A stretch of 64,000 nucleotides of DNA. Origin: Treponema sp. UBA792. Its GTDB lineage: Bacteria; Spirochaetota; Spirochaetia; Treponematales; Treponemataceae. Positions 42,231 to 51,090 of the stretch are shown one piece after another. The stretch spans positions 1 through 64,000 of the forward strand of contig DBIW01000042.1 of assembly GCA_002296965.1 (NCBI GenBank), given 5' to 3'. The position numbers were made by a program, and so were the translations under genes. The notes beneath the pieces were generated by a model. It had not been told where the DNA came from. It searched no databases and saw only the letters and a list, made by a program, of their open reading frames with translations. The stretch's first letter is position 1. The number at the start of each line of letters is the position of its first letter.

Positions 42231-42311
42231 TTCATTTTTTATCCGGCTTTTTGAAGCGGAACGGATGTCCCGGAGAAGACGCCGTCATCCGTGCCCCCGG
42301 ACAAGTCAAAT

Positions 42312-44054
42312 TCAAAAAGAAAAAGGATTGGCGGCTCTGGCGTCAATGCGGCGCTGCTCCTCCTCAAGAACCTCGGATGAGGGAATCCAGGGGTATTTTC
42401 CGCTCAGCAGCCGCAGCGCACGGACCGGGGCATATTCTCCTCCCGCAAGTACGGAAAAATAATCCTCCAGGAATCCGTCCGCGCCTTTTCCGACCGGAAT
42501 TTCCGACGTGGTTATGTCGGTTATAATCCAGCGGTCCCTGATGTAAGTCAGGGTGAATGTGTCCCGAAATTTCTCGACGAAAATTCCGTTGTCATCGCCT
42601 TCCGAATGTACGAGATAATACTCGGCGCTGTGAACAGATCTGTCTCCGTCGGAAAGGGAAATTCCCTGCTCGGAAGTGACAGGAGCGACAGACTCGTTCT
42701 TTGCATGAACCACAAGCGGGCCGGAAGGAGCCTTTCCGTCAATCAGAAGATTTGTGACTCCATAGACACCGCATTTTTTTGCGGCGGCTTCATCCAGCGC
42801 CGAAAGCAGATAGGTTTCCGGCGACAAAAAACCGGTCTCGCGGCTGTAGACTTCCCTTGATTTTCCGATCACATAAATCTGGCCGATTGTATCGACGTAG
42901 CCGCCGGCATTTTTTCCTTTGGTTATGTTGCCGAGCAGCTGGACATCCTTGGCGTTCACTCCCTCAAAGAACGCCCTTACCGTCTGGACGGAATCAAGCC
43001 CGGCGGAACACAGCTCCTCTCCGTTTGACTTTACGACATTCGTGGTGATAAGCCCCAGAACCAGAGCCACGACAAGGCAGACAGCTATTGCGGTGCTGTT
43101 GCGCCTGAATTTCCGTCTGGCGGAAACCGCGGAAGACTTGCGCCTGAGATAAAGTTCGGCGCGGCGGGCGAATTCTTCATCAGAAAGCGCGGTTTTTCTG
43201 GCCACACCGCTTCTGGCAAGCTCCAGCTGCCCTAGAGGAAATGACGGCTCCGGAGAAAGCTCGCCGCTGCTCCTTCCGCGGCGTTTTTTTCCCGGAACAG
43301 CGACGGAATTCGCATTCAGAAGAAGTCCCCGGTTCACCGCAGCGGCAAGGTTTCCGTCTATTCCGTTCACGCTGTAATCAAGCGGAAGAAATTTTCCGTC
43401 AAGAATATCCGCATTGCGTTCCGTATCATCGGCGGCCGGATACGGAAAACGGCCGGTCAGCATCCTGTAGGCGACCACCGAACGGAAAAAACAGAGGGCC
43501 GGAAGATCCGAAAGCGAGCTGTTCTGCCAGCATCCGAGCGCATCGGCCCTGTCAACCGCGTCAAGTCCGCCCGACGCGAACCGGAAGATGTCGGCCGGAA
43601 GAAAAAGAATTCCGGCCACACAGTCACCGTCAAAATCCACGAGGATTCCGCCAGCCCCTACCTGAGGAACCGGCCGTCCTCCGGCTGCGCATGAGGTCAG
43701 CGCGGAACAAAGCGCGAAGGAAGCCTCGGACATTCTGTTCCTGTCCCTGACGGAAGAATTCTCCGTACCGGCCGCCGCAAAATATTCCTGAAGCGTCATC
43801 GCGGACGGTGACAGCATTTTCCCGTCCCCGCAATAGAACACATGGGCAGAACCGTCCTCCGTATCAATCGTCCTTATTGAGGAGAACGTCCAGGGGTTAA
43901 AGGTGAACGAATACTCCTTTCCATTCTTCTCCGCGGACGCGAAGAGTCCCTGCCGCGTGACCACGGAGTCATAATCCGTCTTGCCGAAGGACATCTCGTC
44001 CATCAGCGAATCCAATCTGACCTCTCCACCGGCGACAACCGCAATCGGCTTCAT
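42312..44054 (-). CDS. Kinase-like membrane protein, probably a pseudokinase
   Basis: The 580-residue protein has a cytoplasmic N-terminal part, one membrane helix (about residues 322-340: TAIAVCLVVALVLGLITTNVV) and an outer C-terminal part of ~240 residues. The segment VVAYRMLTGRFPYPAADDTERNADIL (about 193-218) and GGILVDFDGDCVAGILFLP (about 135-153) resemble the C-lobe of Ser/Thr kinases, but HRD and DFG are absent, so ATP transfer is unlikely. GGAGG lies six bases before the ATG. It follows hflC by 17 bases and is the last gene of hflK-hflC-this gene. Confidence 0.6.
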   Translation of the reverse strand: MKPIAVVAGGEVRLDSLMDEMSFGKTDYDSVVTRQGLFASAEKNGKEYSFTFNPWTFSSIRTIDTEDGSAHVFYCGDGKMLSPSAMTLQEYFAAAGTENSSVRDRNRMSEASFALCSALTSCAAGGRPVPQVGAGGILVDFDGDCVAGILFLPADIFRFASGGLDAVDRADALGCWQNSSLSDLPALCFFRSVVAYRMLTGRFPYPAADDTERNADILDGKFLPLDYSVNGIDGNLAAAVNRGLLLNANSVAVPGKKRRGRSSGELSPEPSFPLGQLELARSGVARKTALSDEEFARRAELYLRRKSSAVSARRKFRRNSTAIAVCLVVALVLGLITTNVVKSNGEELCSAGLDSVQTVRAFFEGVNAKDVQLLGNITKGKNAGGYVDTIGQIYVIGKSREVYSRETGFLSPETYLLSALDEAAAKKCGVYGVTNLLIDGKAPSGPLVVHAKNESVAPVTSEQGISLSDGDRSVHSAEYYLVHSEGDDNGIFVEKFRDTFTLTYIRDRWIITDITTSEIPVGKGADGFLEDYFSVLAGGEYAPVRALRLLSGKYPWIPSSEVLEEEQRRIDARAANPFSF

Positions 44055-44071
44055 CAGGAACCTCCGGAATA

Positions 44072-45058
44072 TCAGCGTCCGTCCGCTGAATAAAGATACT
44101 TGAAATAATCCATATTTGTGCTGTAGACGGCCCCATAATCCTTCAGATTCTTCTTATACGATTCCATGCTTTTCCAGAAAGTATAGAATTCCGGATCCTT
44201 GCTGTAGGCTTCCGCATAAATTTTCGCGGCCTCTGCATCGGCGGCACCCTTTATCTCCTCGGATTTTCTGTAAGCCTCCGAAGCGATTGTCCTCTTCTCG
44301 TTCTCAAGTTTTCCAAGCCATTCAGCCTTCTTTCCCTCGCCGAGCGAGCGGTAAGCCTGGGCAACCTGGTTTCTGTCCTTTATCATCCTGTTGTATACGG
44401 ATTCGGTAAGCTCGTCTGAGTATTTTATCTGGCGCGGAACTATGTCTATAAGCGAGATTCCGTATTCCGGAACAAGCCGGTTCGCCTCCTCGGTCATCTG
44501 ACGGCAAAGCTCGTTCCTTCCGTGGACAACAGCCTCGTTCACCGTGTTCACATTGACAAGATTCTCTATCTCCTTTGTCTCCTCGTCGGCCTCTCCTCCG
44601 GCGGAGACACGTCCCTCGTTGATTATGTTGGAGCTTCTGACAATCTCGCTGAGCCTGTTCTGCGTTATGACAGTCCTTGTGGACGAATCGATTATGTCGC
44701 TCAGCTTGTTGTACGCGTTGTCAAGCGTCGTAAAGCTCTGGTAGAATTTCGCCGGATCAGAAATACGCCAACGTGATGTCGTGTCCACAATTATGAACTG
44801 ATTTTCCTTTGTCGGAATCCGCTGCTCGTCGCCGTCGAGGGAAAGCACAAGACGCGGATATGTCGTAACCTTGTCGAGGAACGGAATCTTGAAATAAAGT
44901 CCGGCCTCGGTGTGCGTGCTGACGATGCTTCCGAAACGCGTCACCACAACCTGATTCCCCTCATTGACTATGTAGAGCGGTCCCATGCTTATGAATATGA
45001 TTACCAGAACCGCGATAACGGCAAGCGCGGTGATGAATTTTTTCATTGATTTTGTCAT
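44072..45058 (-). CDS. hflC: HflC protease regulator
   Basis: The 328-residue protein is a band-7/SPFH protein with one N-terminal membrane helix (FITALAVIAVLVIIFISMGPLYIV) and the VTRFGSIVSTHTEAGLYFKIPFLDKV start of the SPFH domain. HflC forms a large cage with HflK around the FtsH protease at the inner membrane and limits its access to substrates. The central part has an extra acidic segment (SAGGEADEETKEIEN). GGAGG lies five bases before the ATG; the gene follows hflK by 11 bases. Confidence 0.93.
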   Translation of the reverse strand: MTKSMKKFITALAVIAVLVIIFISMGPLYIVNEGNQVVVTRFGSIVSTHTEAGLYFKIPFLDKVTTYPRLVLSLDGDEQRIPTKENQFIIVDTTSRWRISDPAKFYQSFTTLDNAYNKLSDIIDSSTRTVITQNRLSEIVRSSNIINEGRVSAGGEADEETKEIENLVNVNTVNEAVVHGRNELCRQMTEEANRLVPEYGISLIDIVPRQIKYSDELTESVYNRMIKDRNQVAQAYRSLGEGKKAEWLGKLENEKRTIASEAYRKSEEIKGAADAEAAKIYAEAYSKDPEFYTFWKSMESYKKNLKDYGAVYSTNMDYFKYLYSADGR

Positions 45059-45069
45059 TCTGTCCTCCC

Positions 45070-46035
45070 TCAGTTCTTTGATCCTGAAAGCGCCTTGAGC
45101 GGCAGCACGTTCTGAAGCTTTCCGTCGATAAGCTCAGGCTTTTTCTCGCCGCCGAGAATCTCGTCCATCGTCTCAAGATAGATGCGCTCGCGTGTGACTT
45201 TCGGAGAACGCCTGTACTCCTCGTAGACAGAATTGAATCTGGCCACATCTCCGCGCGCCATGTTCACGCGTTCGGCCGCATAGCCTTCGGCAATCTGAAG
45301 CTGACGGTCGGCCTCGCCCTGCGCCTTTGGAATTTCGGAGTTGTAGGCCTCCTTTCCTTCGTTTATGAACCTGTTCATGTCCTGAATCGCCTTGTTCACG
45401 TCCTCGAACGCATCCTGCACGCCGGCCGGAGGAACAATATTCTGAAGCCTTACGGCAATCACGCTGATTCCAAGCTTAAGCTGGTCAAAATTCTCGTTCA
45501 TCATGTCAAGCGCAAGCGACTCTATCGCCGAACGCTCGGAACCCATCACATCAAGAATCGCGCGGTCGCCCACAAGCGTGTTTATCACCGAACGGGAGAT
45601 GTCCCTGATTGTCTGCTCCTTCTCGTATACGCAGAAAAGCCACTGGCGCGGATCGACAATCCTGTACTGGATTATCCATTCCACATCCACTATGTTCAGA
45701 TCTCCTGTGAGCATGGTGGATTCGGTCGTGACGTTGTTGCGGTATTCATTCTCGCGGCCGGACTTGAGCGTCGTAAAACCGAACTGCTCGGTCTGGACGA
45801 CTTTTACCGGAACATTGTAGCTTCTGTCTATTCCGAAAGGCAGCTTTGTCTGAAGCCCCGGACCGGAAGTCTTGAGATAGCGCCCAAGCCGCGTGACGAC
45901 CGACTGTTCCGTCTCGTCAACGACATAGAAGCTTGATCCCGCCGCTGCAACGGCAAAAACCAGCAGAAGCATCCAGATGTAGGTTGAAGGCTTAGAGAAA
46001 ATGCTCTTCCTTGATTTTTCCTTTTTCTCACCCAT
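45070..46035 (-). CDS. hflK: HflK protease regulator
   Basis: The 321-residue partner of HflC has an N-terminal membrane helix (YIWMLLLVFAVAAAGSSFYVV), then VDETEQSVVTRLGRYLKTSGPGLQTKLPFGID and the conserved QNIVPPAGVQDAFEDVNKAIQDMNRFINEGKEAYNSEIPKAQGEA. The ATG at 46035, four codons inside a TTG-initiated frame, has GGAG six bases upstream and is the real start. hflK-hflC-kinase-like gene is one operon. Confidence 0.93.
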   Translation of the reverse strand: MGEKKEKSRKSIFSKPSTYIWMLLLVFAVAAAGSSFYVVDETEQSVVTRLGRYLKTSGPGLQTKLPFGIDRSYNVPVKVVQTEQFGFTTLKSGRENEYRNNVTTESTMLTGDLNIVDVEWIIQYRIVDPRQWLFCVYEKEQTIRDISRSVINTLVGDRAILDVMGSERSAIESLALDMMNENFDQLKLGISVIAVRLQNIVPPAGVQDAFEDVNKAIQDMNRFINEGKEAYNSEIPKAQGEADRQLQIAEGYAAERVNMARGDVARFNSVYEEYRRSPKVTRERIYLETMDEILGGEKKPELIDGKLQNVLPLKALSGSKN

Positions 46036-46095
46036 TTTTTTCTCCAATAAAATTCAGATAAAATTGCAAAACTATCCTGTTTCGATCCGGCCGGC

Positions 46096-46782
46096 TCAGG
46101 CTCCAAGCGCCGCTGCCGCCTTCCATCCGCCGCCGGAATCCCTGCTGACATCAAGCCATGCATAATGACCTTCGGCGAGCGCGCCCGGATTTACGATTAC
46201 GGTATCACCGATTCTGTCAATTCCGCGCCCCTCGTGTATATGACCGGTCACCACGGCGAGCGGCTGCGTCTCCCTTATGAATTCGGCGAATTTTCCGCTT
46301 CCCGCATGAAGCTCCGCATTGACGGCATCGCATTTAGTGTCTTTGGGAGGATTGTGGCTTATCAGAATCAGTGACCTGTACAGAGAGGCGTCTCCGCTTT
46401 CGGCAACGGAATTCCGGACTATGTCGAAGTCGGAAAGAAGCTCCTCCTCCGTGCGCTCGAATTCAGTCTTTCCGGTGAAGAAACTTCCGCCGCCGCTTCC
46501 GGCAAAGGCAAGACCTTCATGGAACACAAGGCTTTTCTCCACGCTGATGTCATGCTCCTCAAGCTCGCCGATAAAGTCCGGACTGTCGCAGTTTCCGAGC
46601 ACGGCGAATATCGTCCCATGCGCGCGGCACAGGCGTTCCAGCGCGGCAAGTCCGGTGTCAGGCTTGAAACATTCGGCGAAATCACCGGCAAAAAGAACTC
46701 CGTCAGCCTCGGCGAACTGGCTCTCCAGCTTCTCGACTGCGCCTTCCGCGGCGTGCAGATCCGAAATGACAAGAAATTTCAT
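46096..46782 (-). CDS. Calcineurin-like metallophosphoesterase
   Basis: The 228-residue protein has the metal-site motifs VISDLHAAEG, LFAGDFAECF, VLGNCDSPDFIGEL, ILISHNPPKDT and VVTGHIHEGRGIDRIGDTVIVNPGALAEGHYAWLDV, with the GH(x)H ending typical of small YfcE-like phosphodiesterases. The substrate is unknown. GGAGG directly before the ATG at 46782 decides the start. It follows hisC by 16 bases and is probably cotranscribed. Confidence 0.88.
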   Translation of the reverse strand: MKFLVISDLHAAEGAVEKLESQFAEADGVLFAGDFAECFKPDTGLAALERLCRAHGTIFAVLGNCDSPDFIGELEEHDISVEKSLVFHEGLAFAGSGGGSFFTGKTEFERTEEELLSDFDIVRNSVAESGDASLYRSLILISHNPPKDTKCDAVNAELHAGSGKFAEFIRETQPLAVVTGHIHEGRGIDRIGDTVIVNPGALAEGHYAWLDVSRDSGGGWKAAAALGA

Positions 46783-46798
46783 GGCTCCTCCCATAAAT

Positions 46799-47950
46799 CT
46801 AAAGATGCTCCACAGCCTCGCGCAGGCGTTCCATCTGTTGCGGAGTTCCTATTGTTATACGGACAAAATCCTCTATTCCGGGAGTTCCGAAATGGCGCAC
46901 AAGGATTCCCTGCTCCTTTATTTTCCTGTAAATATATTCTCCCGAAAATCCGTCCTTTCCGGCGAACAGGAAATTCGTCTTTGACGGAATCACGAAAAAT
47001 CCCTTCCGCTCAAGGAATCCGCTGAATGCGCCGCGCTCCGAAACCACTTTCCTTGCGCATTCCGCATAATATGCCGGATTTCCGCAGGCGGCACGGCCCG
47101 CAGTCTGGGCGATGGCATCAACAGGAAAATGGTTCACCGAATTCTTGACGGTCGTCACCGCCGACACGATTTCCGGCGACGAGACGATATATCCGAGCCT
47201 CATTCCCGCGGAACACAGGCTCTTGCTGAACGTCCTGACAACAACAAGATTCTTGAATTCGGAAAGGAGCGGAATGCAGCTCTCGCCTCCGAAATCCGCG
47301 TAAGCCTCGTCAACTACAAAAATTCTGTCCGACGGAGCATTCTCAATCATTTTCCTGACCTCGCCGCGCGAAAGCGCAAGTCCGGTGGGCGCGTTCGGAT
47401 TCGCGAATATGATTCCGGCATGATTCGCGGCGGCGCGGCGCACCATCTCCTCCGTATCAAGCGACCAGTCGGATCTGAGCGGAACGGAATCATAGGGAAT
47501 ATTGTAGAATCCCGCATAGACGGGATAAAAGCTGTATGTGAATTCCGGCATCACAAAACGGTCGCCGCTGCCGAAAAATGCGTAAAACAGGAACGACAGC
47601 ACCTCATCGCTTCCGTTTCCGGCGTAAATCATGTCCGGCGTCACCTCGAACGGAATCCTGTCACATTCAGACGGAACAACATAATCTCCGTCAGTCACAG
47701 CGCGGCAGAGAATTCCGCCGGTACGGTTCAGCATATCCGCGATTGCGGCGCGGAGCGCAGAGGAGTCCGGATCCGGATAGACGGCAAGCCCCATCGGATT
47801 TTCTCTGATAAAATCCGTAACTGCGGAAATGACCTCCCCGGCCGGAGGATAAGGATTCTCGTTGGCATTCAGCTTTATGTAGTCCCGGTCCTTGGGCTGC
47901 TCGCCCGGTATATAGGGATGCAGATTTTTCATTCTTTCTGAAATCAGCAT
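46799..47950 (-). CDS. hisC: Histidinol-phosphate aminotransferase
   Basis: The 383-residue class I/II aminotransferase makes histidinol phosphate in histidine synthesis. It has KLNANENPYPP at the N-terminus, FANPNAPTGLALS, DEAYADFGG and the Schiff-base lysine in RTFSKSLCSAGMRLGY, all HisC-like. Use on aromatic 2-oxo acids is also possible in this family. AGGTG lies six bases before the ATG at 47950. No other his genes are in the window. Confidence 0.88.
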   Translation of the reverse strand: MLISERMKNLHPYIPGEQPKDRDYIKLNANENPYPPAGEVISAVTDFIRENPMGLAVYPDPDSSALRAAIADMLNRTGGILCRAVTDGDYVVPSECDRIPFEVTPDMIYAGNGSDEVLSFLFYAFFGSGDRFVMPEFTYSFYPVYAGFYNIPYDSVPLRSDWSLDTEEMVRRAAANHAGIIFANPNAPTGLALSRGEVRKMIENAPSDRIFVVDEAYADFGGESCIPLLSEFKNLVVVRTFSKSLCSAGMRLGYIVSSPEIVSAVTTVKNSVNHFPVDAIAQTAGRAACGNPAYYAECARKVVSERGAFSGFLERKGFFVIPSKTNFLFAGKDGFSGEYIYRKIKEQGILVRHFGTPGIEDFVRITIGTPQQMERLREAVEHL

Positions 47951-48018
47951 AAATTCACCTGTCGTATGCAAGAATTTTTACGGACATTCCCGAAAACTCC
48001 GGAGAAATGCCCTGACAT
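47944..48018 (-). CDS. Possible 24-codon leader peptide of hisC
   Basis: Downstream of the hisC promoter an ATG at 48018 lies nine bases after the -10 box, the spacing seen for leaderless genes here. The frame MSGHFSGVFGNVRKNSCIRQ...C ends with a TGA inside the first codons of hisC. It has only one histidine, so classic his attenuation is not supported, but coupling of its end to hisC translation is possible. Confidence 0.3.
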   Translation of the reverse strand: MSGHFSGVFGNVRKNSCIRQVNLC

Positions 48019-48027
48019 TTTTCCATC

Positions 48028-48056
48028 ATTCTATTCACAATCACCGGCAAGGTCAA
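48028..48056 (-). promoter_or_regulatory. Promoter of hisC
   Basis: On the minus strand TTGACC (48051-48056), a 17-base spacer and TAGAAT (48028-48033); a leader of about 70 bases follows. Confidence 0.55.
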
Positions 48057-48092
48057 TGAACGGATTCCGCCGCAGAACGGACGCGGCCGGAA

Positions 48093-49373
48093 CTATCTGT
48101 AAAGGCGCGCCGTATACTCCGAGATTTTGGAGATCGCCTTCTTTGCGGCCTGGGAATTCTGCTGGAGCAGGTCGATAAAGTCCTTCTCCGTGAATTCGAT
48201 TATCTCGCAGCCGGTCACGGCGGTTGCCGTTCCGTCCGTAGCCGTGTTAAGAATGCACTGGAGGTCGCCGAAAAAACTTCCCTGGTCGTAATAGACTGTT
48301 CCGCGGCCGGAAATCTCGCAGACGGTTCCGCTTTTTATATAGAAGACACATGAAGGTTTTTCGCCCGGACCGAAAATCACATCTCCGGGAACGCAGTTCA
48401 GCGTGTTCTCCGCCGACTGGAGCATATACGGATTTATAAAAAGGACACGCCTGAATGCGTCCATAGGATTCACCGTATCGTAGTCCGGAAGCAGATACAG
48501 CTCGGCGCGGAGAAGTATGTCAAAGAACTGGATCACATAAATCATCTGCGCAAAGAAAAGGAAAAATATGAAGAAAATGTAGACTTTCAGCATCATGAGG
48601 ACAAGCGCGCTCGCCGTCCCGTAAATTATGTTGTAGTTGGTCACGTTCATAAAAAGATTCAGGAAGACGGAGGTTCCGAGAAAACACCCGGTGGAAAGCA
48701 GGGAACAGAAAATGCACATCATAAAGTCCGGCCTTGTTCCCGATCCGAACCTGTAGAATGCGACGGTCGCCACGAAAATCAGAAAGTACATGACTGACGA
48801 TACGACGAGCTTTGAGCCGTAGCTGAACAGAAGCGGAAAAAATTCCTGGAGCGAACGGAAGAACGGCAGCTGGAAGAATTTATCCATGAAGAACGATGCC
48901 AGGCAGATTACGACAAAAAGCACGACAATCAGGAATTCCGCGGCAAGCGTAAGCAGCTGGTTTATCACGGAGCCGCGCCTGGACACGGAGCGGAAAATCC
49001 GCGACATCGCCTGCAGAATCGACATGAAAAGTTTCCGCGCCATCCAGACAACCCAGACGGAAAGAAAAGCGTCCACCAGGGAGAAAGGATGGAATTCCAT
49101 CATCTTCCGGACAAAAGGAGTCAGGTCGAACACGGATTTAAAGGAGCTGCAGAAATTCATGAACCAGTCCATGACGGACGGATATGAACGCAGCAGCCCG
49201 ATCATCATAGATGCGATTATCAGAAGAATCGGAATGAACGAGAAAACGAACCCGAACGAACATGATGACGCGCTTTCCCACAGATTGTTCTGACAGAAAT
49301 TCATGAATGACAGATAGGTCAGCTGTCCCAGCCTGAGAATAGAGATTTTTCCTTTCCGTCCGATTCTGACCAA
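48093..49373 (-). CDS. YihY/BrkB-type membrane protein fused to a cNMP-binding-like domain
   Basis: The 426-residue protein has about six membrane helices of the YihY/virulence factor BrkB family (LSFMNFCQNNLWESASSCSFGFVFSFIPILLIIASM, TSVFLNLFMNVTNYNIIYGTASALVLMMLKVYIFF) and, from about residue 310, a cyclic-nucleotide-binding-like fold (VPGDVIFGPGEKPSCVFYIKSGTV ... YYDQGSFFGDLQCIL). The start is TTG with GGGA upstream, 18 bases after the asnS stop, so it is probably coupled to asnS. The family's function is not established; some were once called RNase BN in error. Confidence 0.8.
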   Translation of the reverse strand: MVRIGRKGKISILRLGQLTYLSFMNFCQNNLWESASSCSFGFVFSFIPILLIIASMMIGLLRSYPSVMDWFMNFCSSFKSVFDLTPFVRKMMEFHPFSLVDAFLSVWVVWMARKLFMSILQAMSRIFRSVSRRGSVINQLLTLAAEFLIVVLFVVICLASFFMDKFFQLPFFRSLQEFFPLLFSYGSKLVVSSVMYFLIFVATVAFYRFGSGTRPDFMMCIFCSLLSTGCFLGTSVFLNLFMNVTNYNIIYGTASALVLMMLKVYIFFIFFLFFAQMIYVIQFFDILLRAELYLLPDYDTVNPMDAFRRVLFINPYMLQSAENTLNCVPGDVIFGPGEKPSCVFYIKSGTVCEISGRGTVYYDQGSFFGDLQCILNTATDGTATAVTGCEIIEFTEKDFIDLLQQNSQAAKKAISKISEYTARLYR

Positions 49374-49391
49374 GACAGCTTTCCCGTATCG

Positions 49392-50849
49392 CTAGAAATC
49401 CGCCAGCCTTGGCGCGCGCGGATAGGGAATCACGTCGCGGATGTTCTCCATTCCGGTGACATAGCGGATAAGACGCTCGAATCCCAGCCCGAAGCCTGAA
49501 TGAGGAACCGTTCCGAAGCGGCGCAAATCAAGATACCATCCGTAGTTTGACATATCCATATTGCGCTCGCGGCAGGCGGCCATCAGCTTGTCGTAGTTTT
49601 CCTCACGCTCGGAACCTCCGATTATCTCGCCGATTCCAGGGACAAGAACATCCACCGCCTTTACGGTCTTTCCGTCATCATTCTGCTTCATGTAGAAGGA
49701 CTTTATCTCCTTGGGATAGTTGTAGACCATCACGGGACACTTGAATATCTTTTCTGTCAGATAGCGCTCGTGCTCCGTGGCGATGTCGCAGCCCCAGTAG
49801 GGCTTGAATTCAAATTTCGCCTCGGCGGAATGTTTTTCCAGCTCGGCGACCGCATCCGTATATGAAATCCGCACGAACTGAGACGTGGCGACGTGCTCAA
49901 GCATTTTTATAAGCCCCGGCTGAATTCTCTTGTCAAAGAATTCAAGATCCTCACGGCATTTTGTAAGCGCCCAGTTCAGCAGATATTTTACGAATTCCTC
50001 CTGAATGTCCATGTCGTCGTCAAGATTGTAGAAGGCCATCTCCGGCTCAATCATCCAGAATTCGGCAAGATGGCGCGGAGTGTTTGAATTCTCTGCGCGG
50101 AAAGTCGGTCCGAAGGTGTACACGCGGCTCAGCGCAGTCGCCATCGTCTCGGCCTCAAGCTGACCGGAAACCGTAAGTCCGGCTTTTTTTCCGAAAAAAT
50201 CCTTTGAATAATCAATCAGCTTCGAGGCGTCCTCTATTTTCATTCCGCCCTGACCGGCTTTTACTCCAAGCTCCGCGATTTTTTCAAGGGAAAGCGTCGT
50301 CACCTGGAACATCTCGCCGGCTCCCTCGCAGTCCGAGCAGGTTATCTCCGGCGCGTTTATATACTGAAAACCGCGCTCCTGAAAAAACGAATGGACGGCG
50401 AACGCCATCTGGTTTCTGACACGGTAGACCGCGCCGAACGTGTTTGTCCTTGCGCGGAGATGGGCGTTCTCGCGCAGATATTCCATGGACATCCTGTTTT
50501 TCTGGAGCGGATATTCCTCAGGAGGACAGACACCGAGGCAGACAAGGCTCTCAAGTGTGACCTCTACGGCCTGGCCGCTCGCCGGAGAAGGAATAAGAAT
50601 TCCCTCCGCGCGCACGGAAGCTCCAGTTGAAAGTTTTTTCAGATTCTCTTCTATATTATTGACATCGGCGGCTCCGGAAGGATTTGTCCTGTCAAAAGTC
50701 AGCTGGATATTGGCGAAGCAGCTTCCGTCGTTCACCTGGACAAAGACAAGATTTTTGGAATCACGTACCGTCCGGACCCAGCCGCAGACTGTAACCTTGC
50801 GGCCGTCGGGTTCGGAAGTGATTATGTTTTTGATAAGTTGAGGCACCAT
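49392..50849 (-). CDS. asnS: Asparagine--tRNA ligase
   Basis: The 485-residue class II synthetase has the N-terminal OB fold (VTVCGWVRTVRDSKNLVFVQVNDGSCF), motif 2 with TFGPTFRAENSNTPRHLAEFWMIEPEMAF and motif 3 GFGLGFERLIRYVTG. The RAENSNT loop selects Asn over Asp. GGAG lies seven bases before the ATG. It is divergent from the second MATE gene and likely cotranscribed with the YihY fusion gene. Confidence 0.96.
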   Translation of the reverse strand: MVPQLIKNIITSEPDGRKVTVCGWVRTVRDSKNLVFVQVNDGSCFANIQLTFDRTNPSGAADVNNIEENLKKLSTGASVRAEGILIPSPASGQAVEVTLESLVCLGVCPPEEYPLQKNRMSMEYLRENAHLRARTNTFGAVYRVRNQMAFAVHSFFQERGFQYINAPEITCSDCEGAGEMFQVTTLSLEKIAELGVKAGQGGMKIEDASKLIDYSKDFFGKKAGLTVSGQLEAETMATALSRVYTFGPTFRAENSNTPRHLAEFWMIEPEMAFYNLDDDMDIQEEFVKYLLNWALTKCREDLEFFDKRIQPGLIKMLEHVATSQFVRISYTDAVAELEKHSAEAKFEFKPYWGCDIATEHERYLTEKIFKCPVMVYNYPKEIKSFYMKQNDDGKTVKAVDVLVPGIGEIIGGSEREENYDKLMAACRERNMDMSNYGWYLDLRRFGTVPHSGFGLGFERLIRYVTGMENIRDVIPYPRAPRLADF

Positions 50850-51054
50850 TTTTCAGCTCCAATAAAATAAATTCAAGGGGAATCGCCTGTCTGAGCAAGA
50901 ATTCCGGAACGGCCGGAACACACATCCGCAGGAACAAGTCCGAAGTGGCTTCTAATATACTTTTTTGCATGACATTCTTCAATATCAAAAGACGAACCGG
51001 AAACGCCCCGAATCAGCGGATAGAGTTACGTACAATAAGCGGAGACTCCTGATA

Positions 51055-51083
51055 TTGTATTTTGTCCGGCAATTCAGAATAAT
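51055..51083 (+). promoter_or_regulatory. Leaderless-type promoter of the second MATE gene
   Basis: TTGTAT (51055-51060), a 17-base spacer and AATAAT (51078-51083), then seven bases to the ATG at 51091. Confidence 0.6.
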
Positions 51084-51090
51084 CATATCC

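Noticed and set aside
47129-47941. 270-codon plus-strand frame opposite hisC
   Set aside because: Shadow of hisC with Arg/His-rich chance sequence.
47934-48033. T-box or histidine attenuator upstream of hisC
   Set aside because: No T-box sequence, no histidine run and no terminator stem with a T-run were found.
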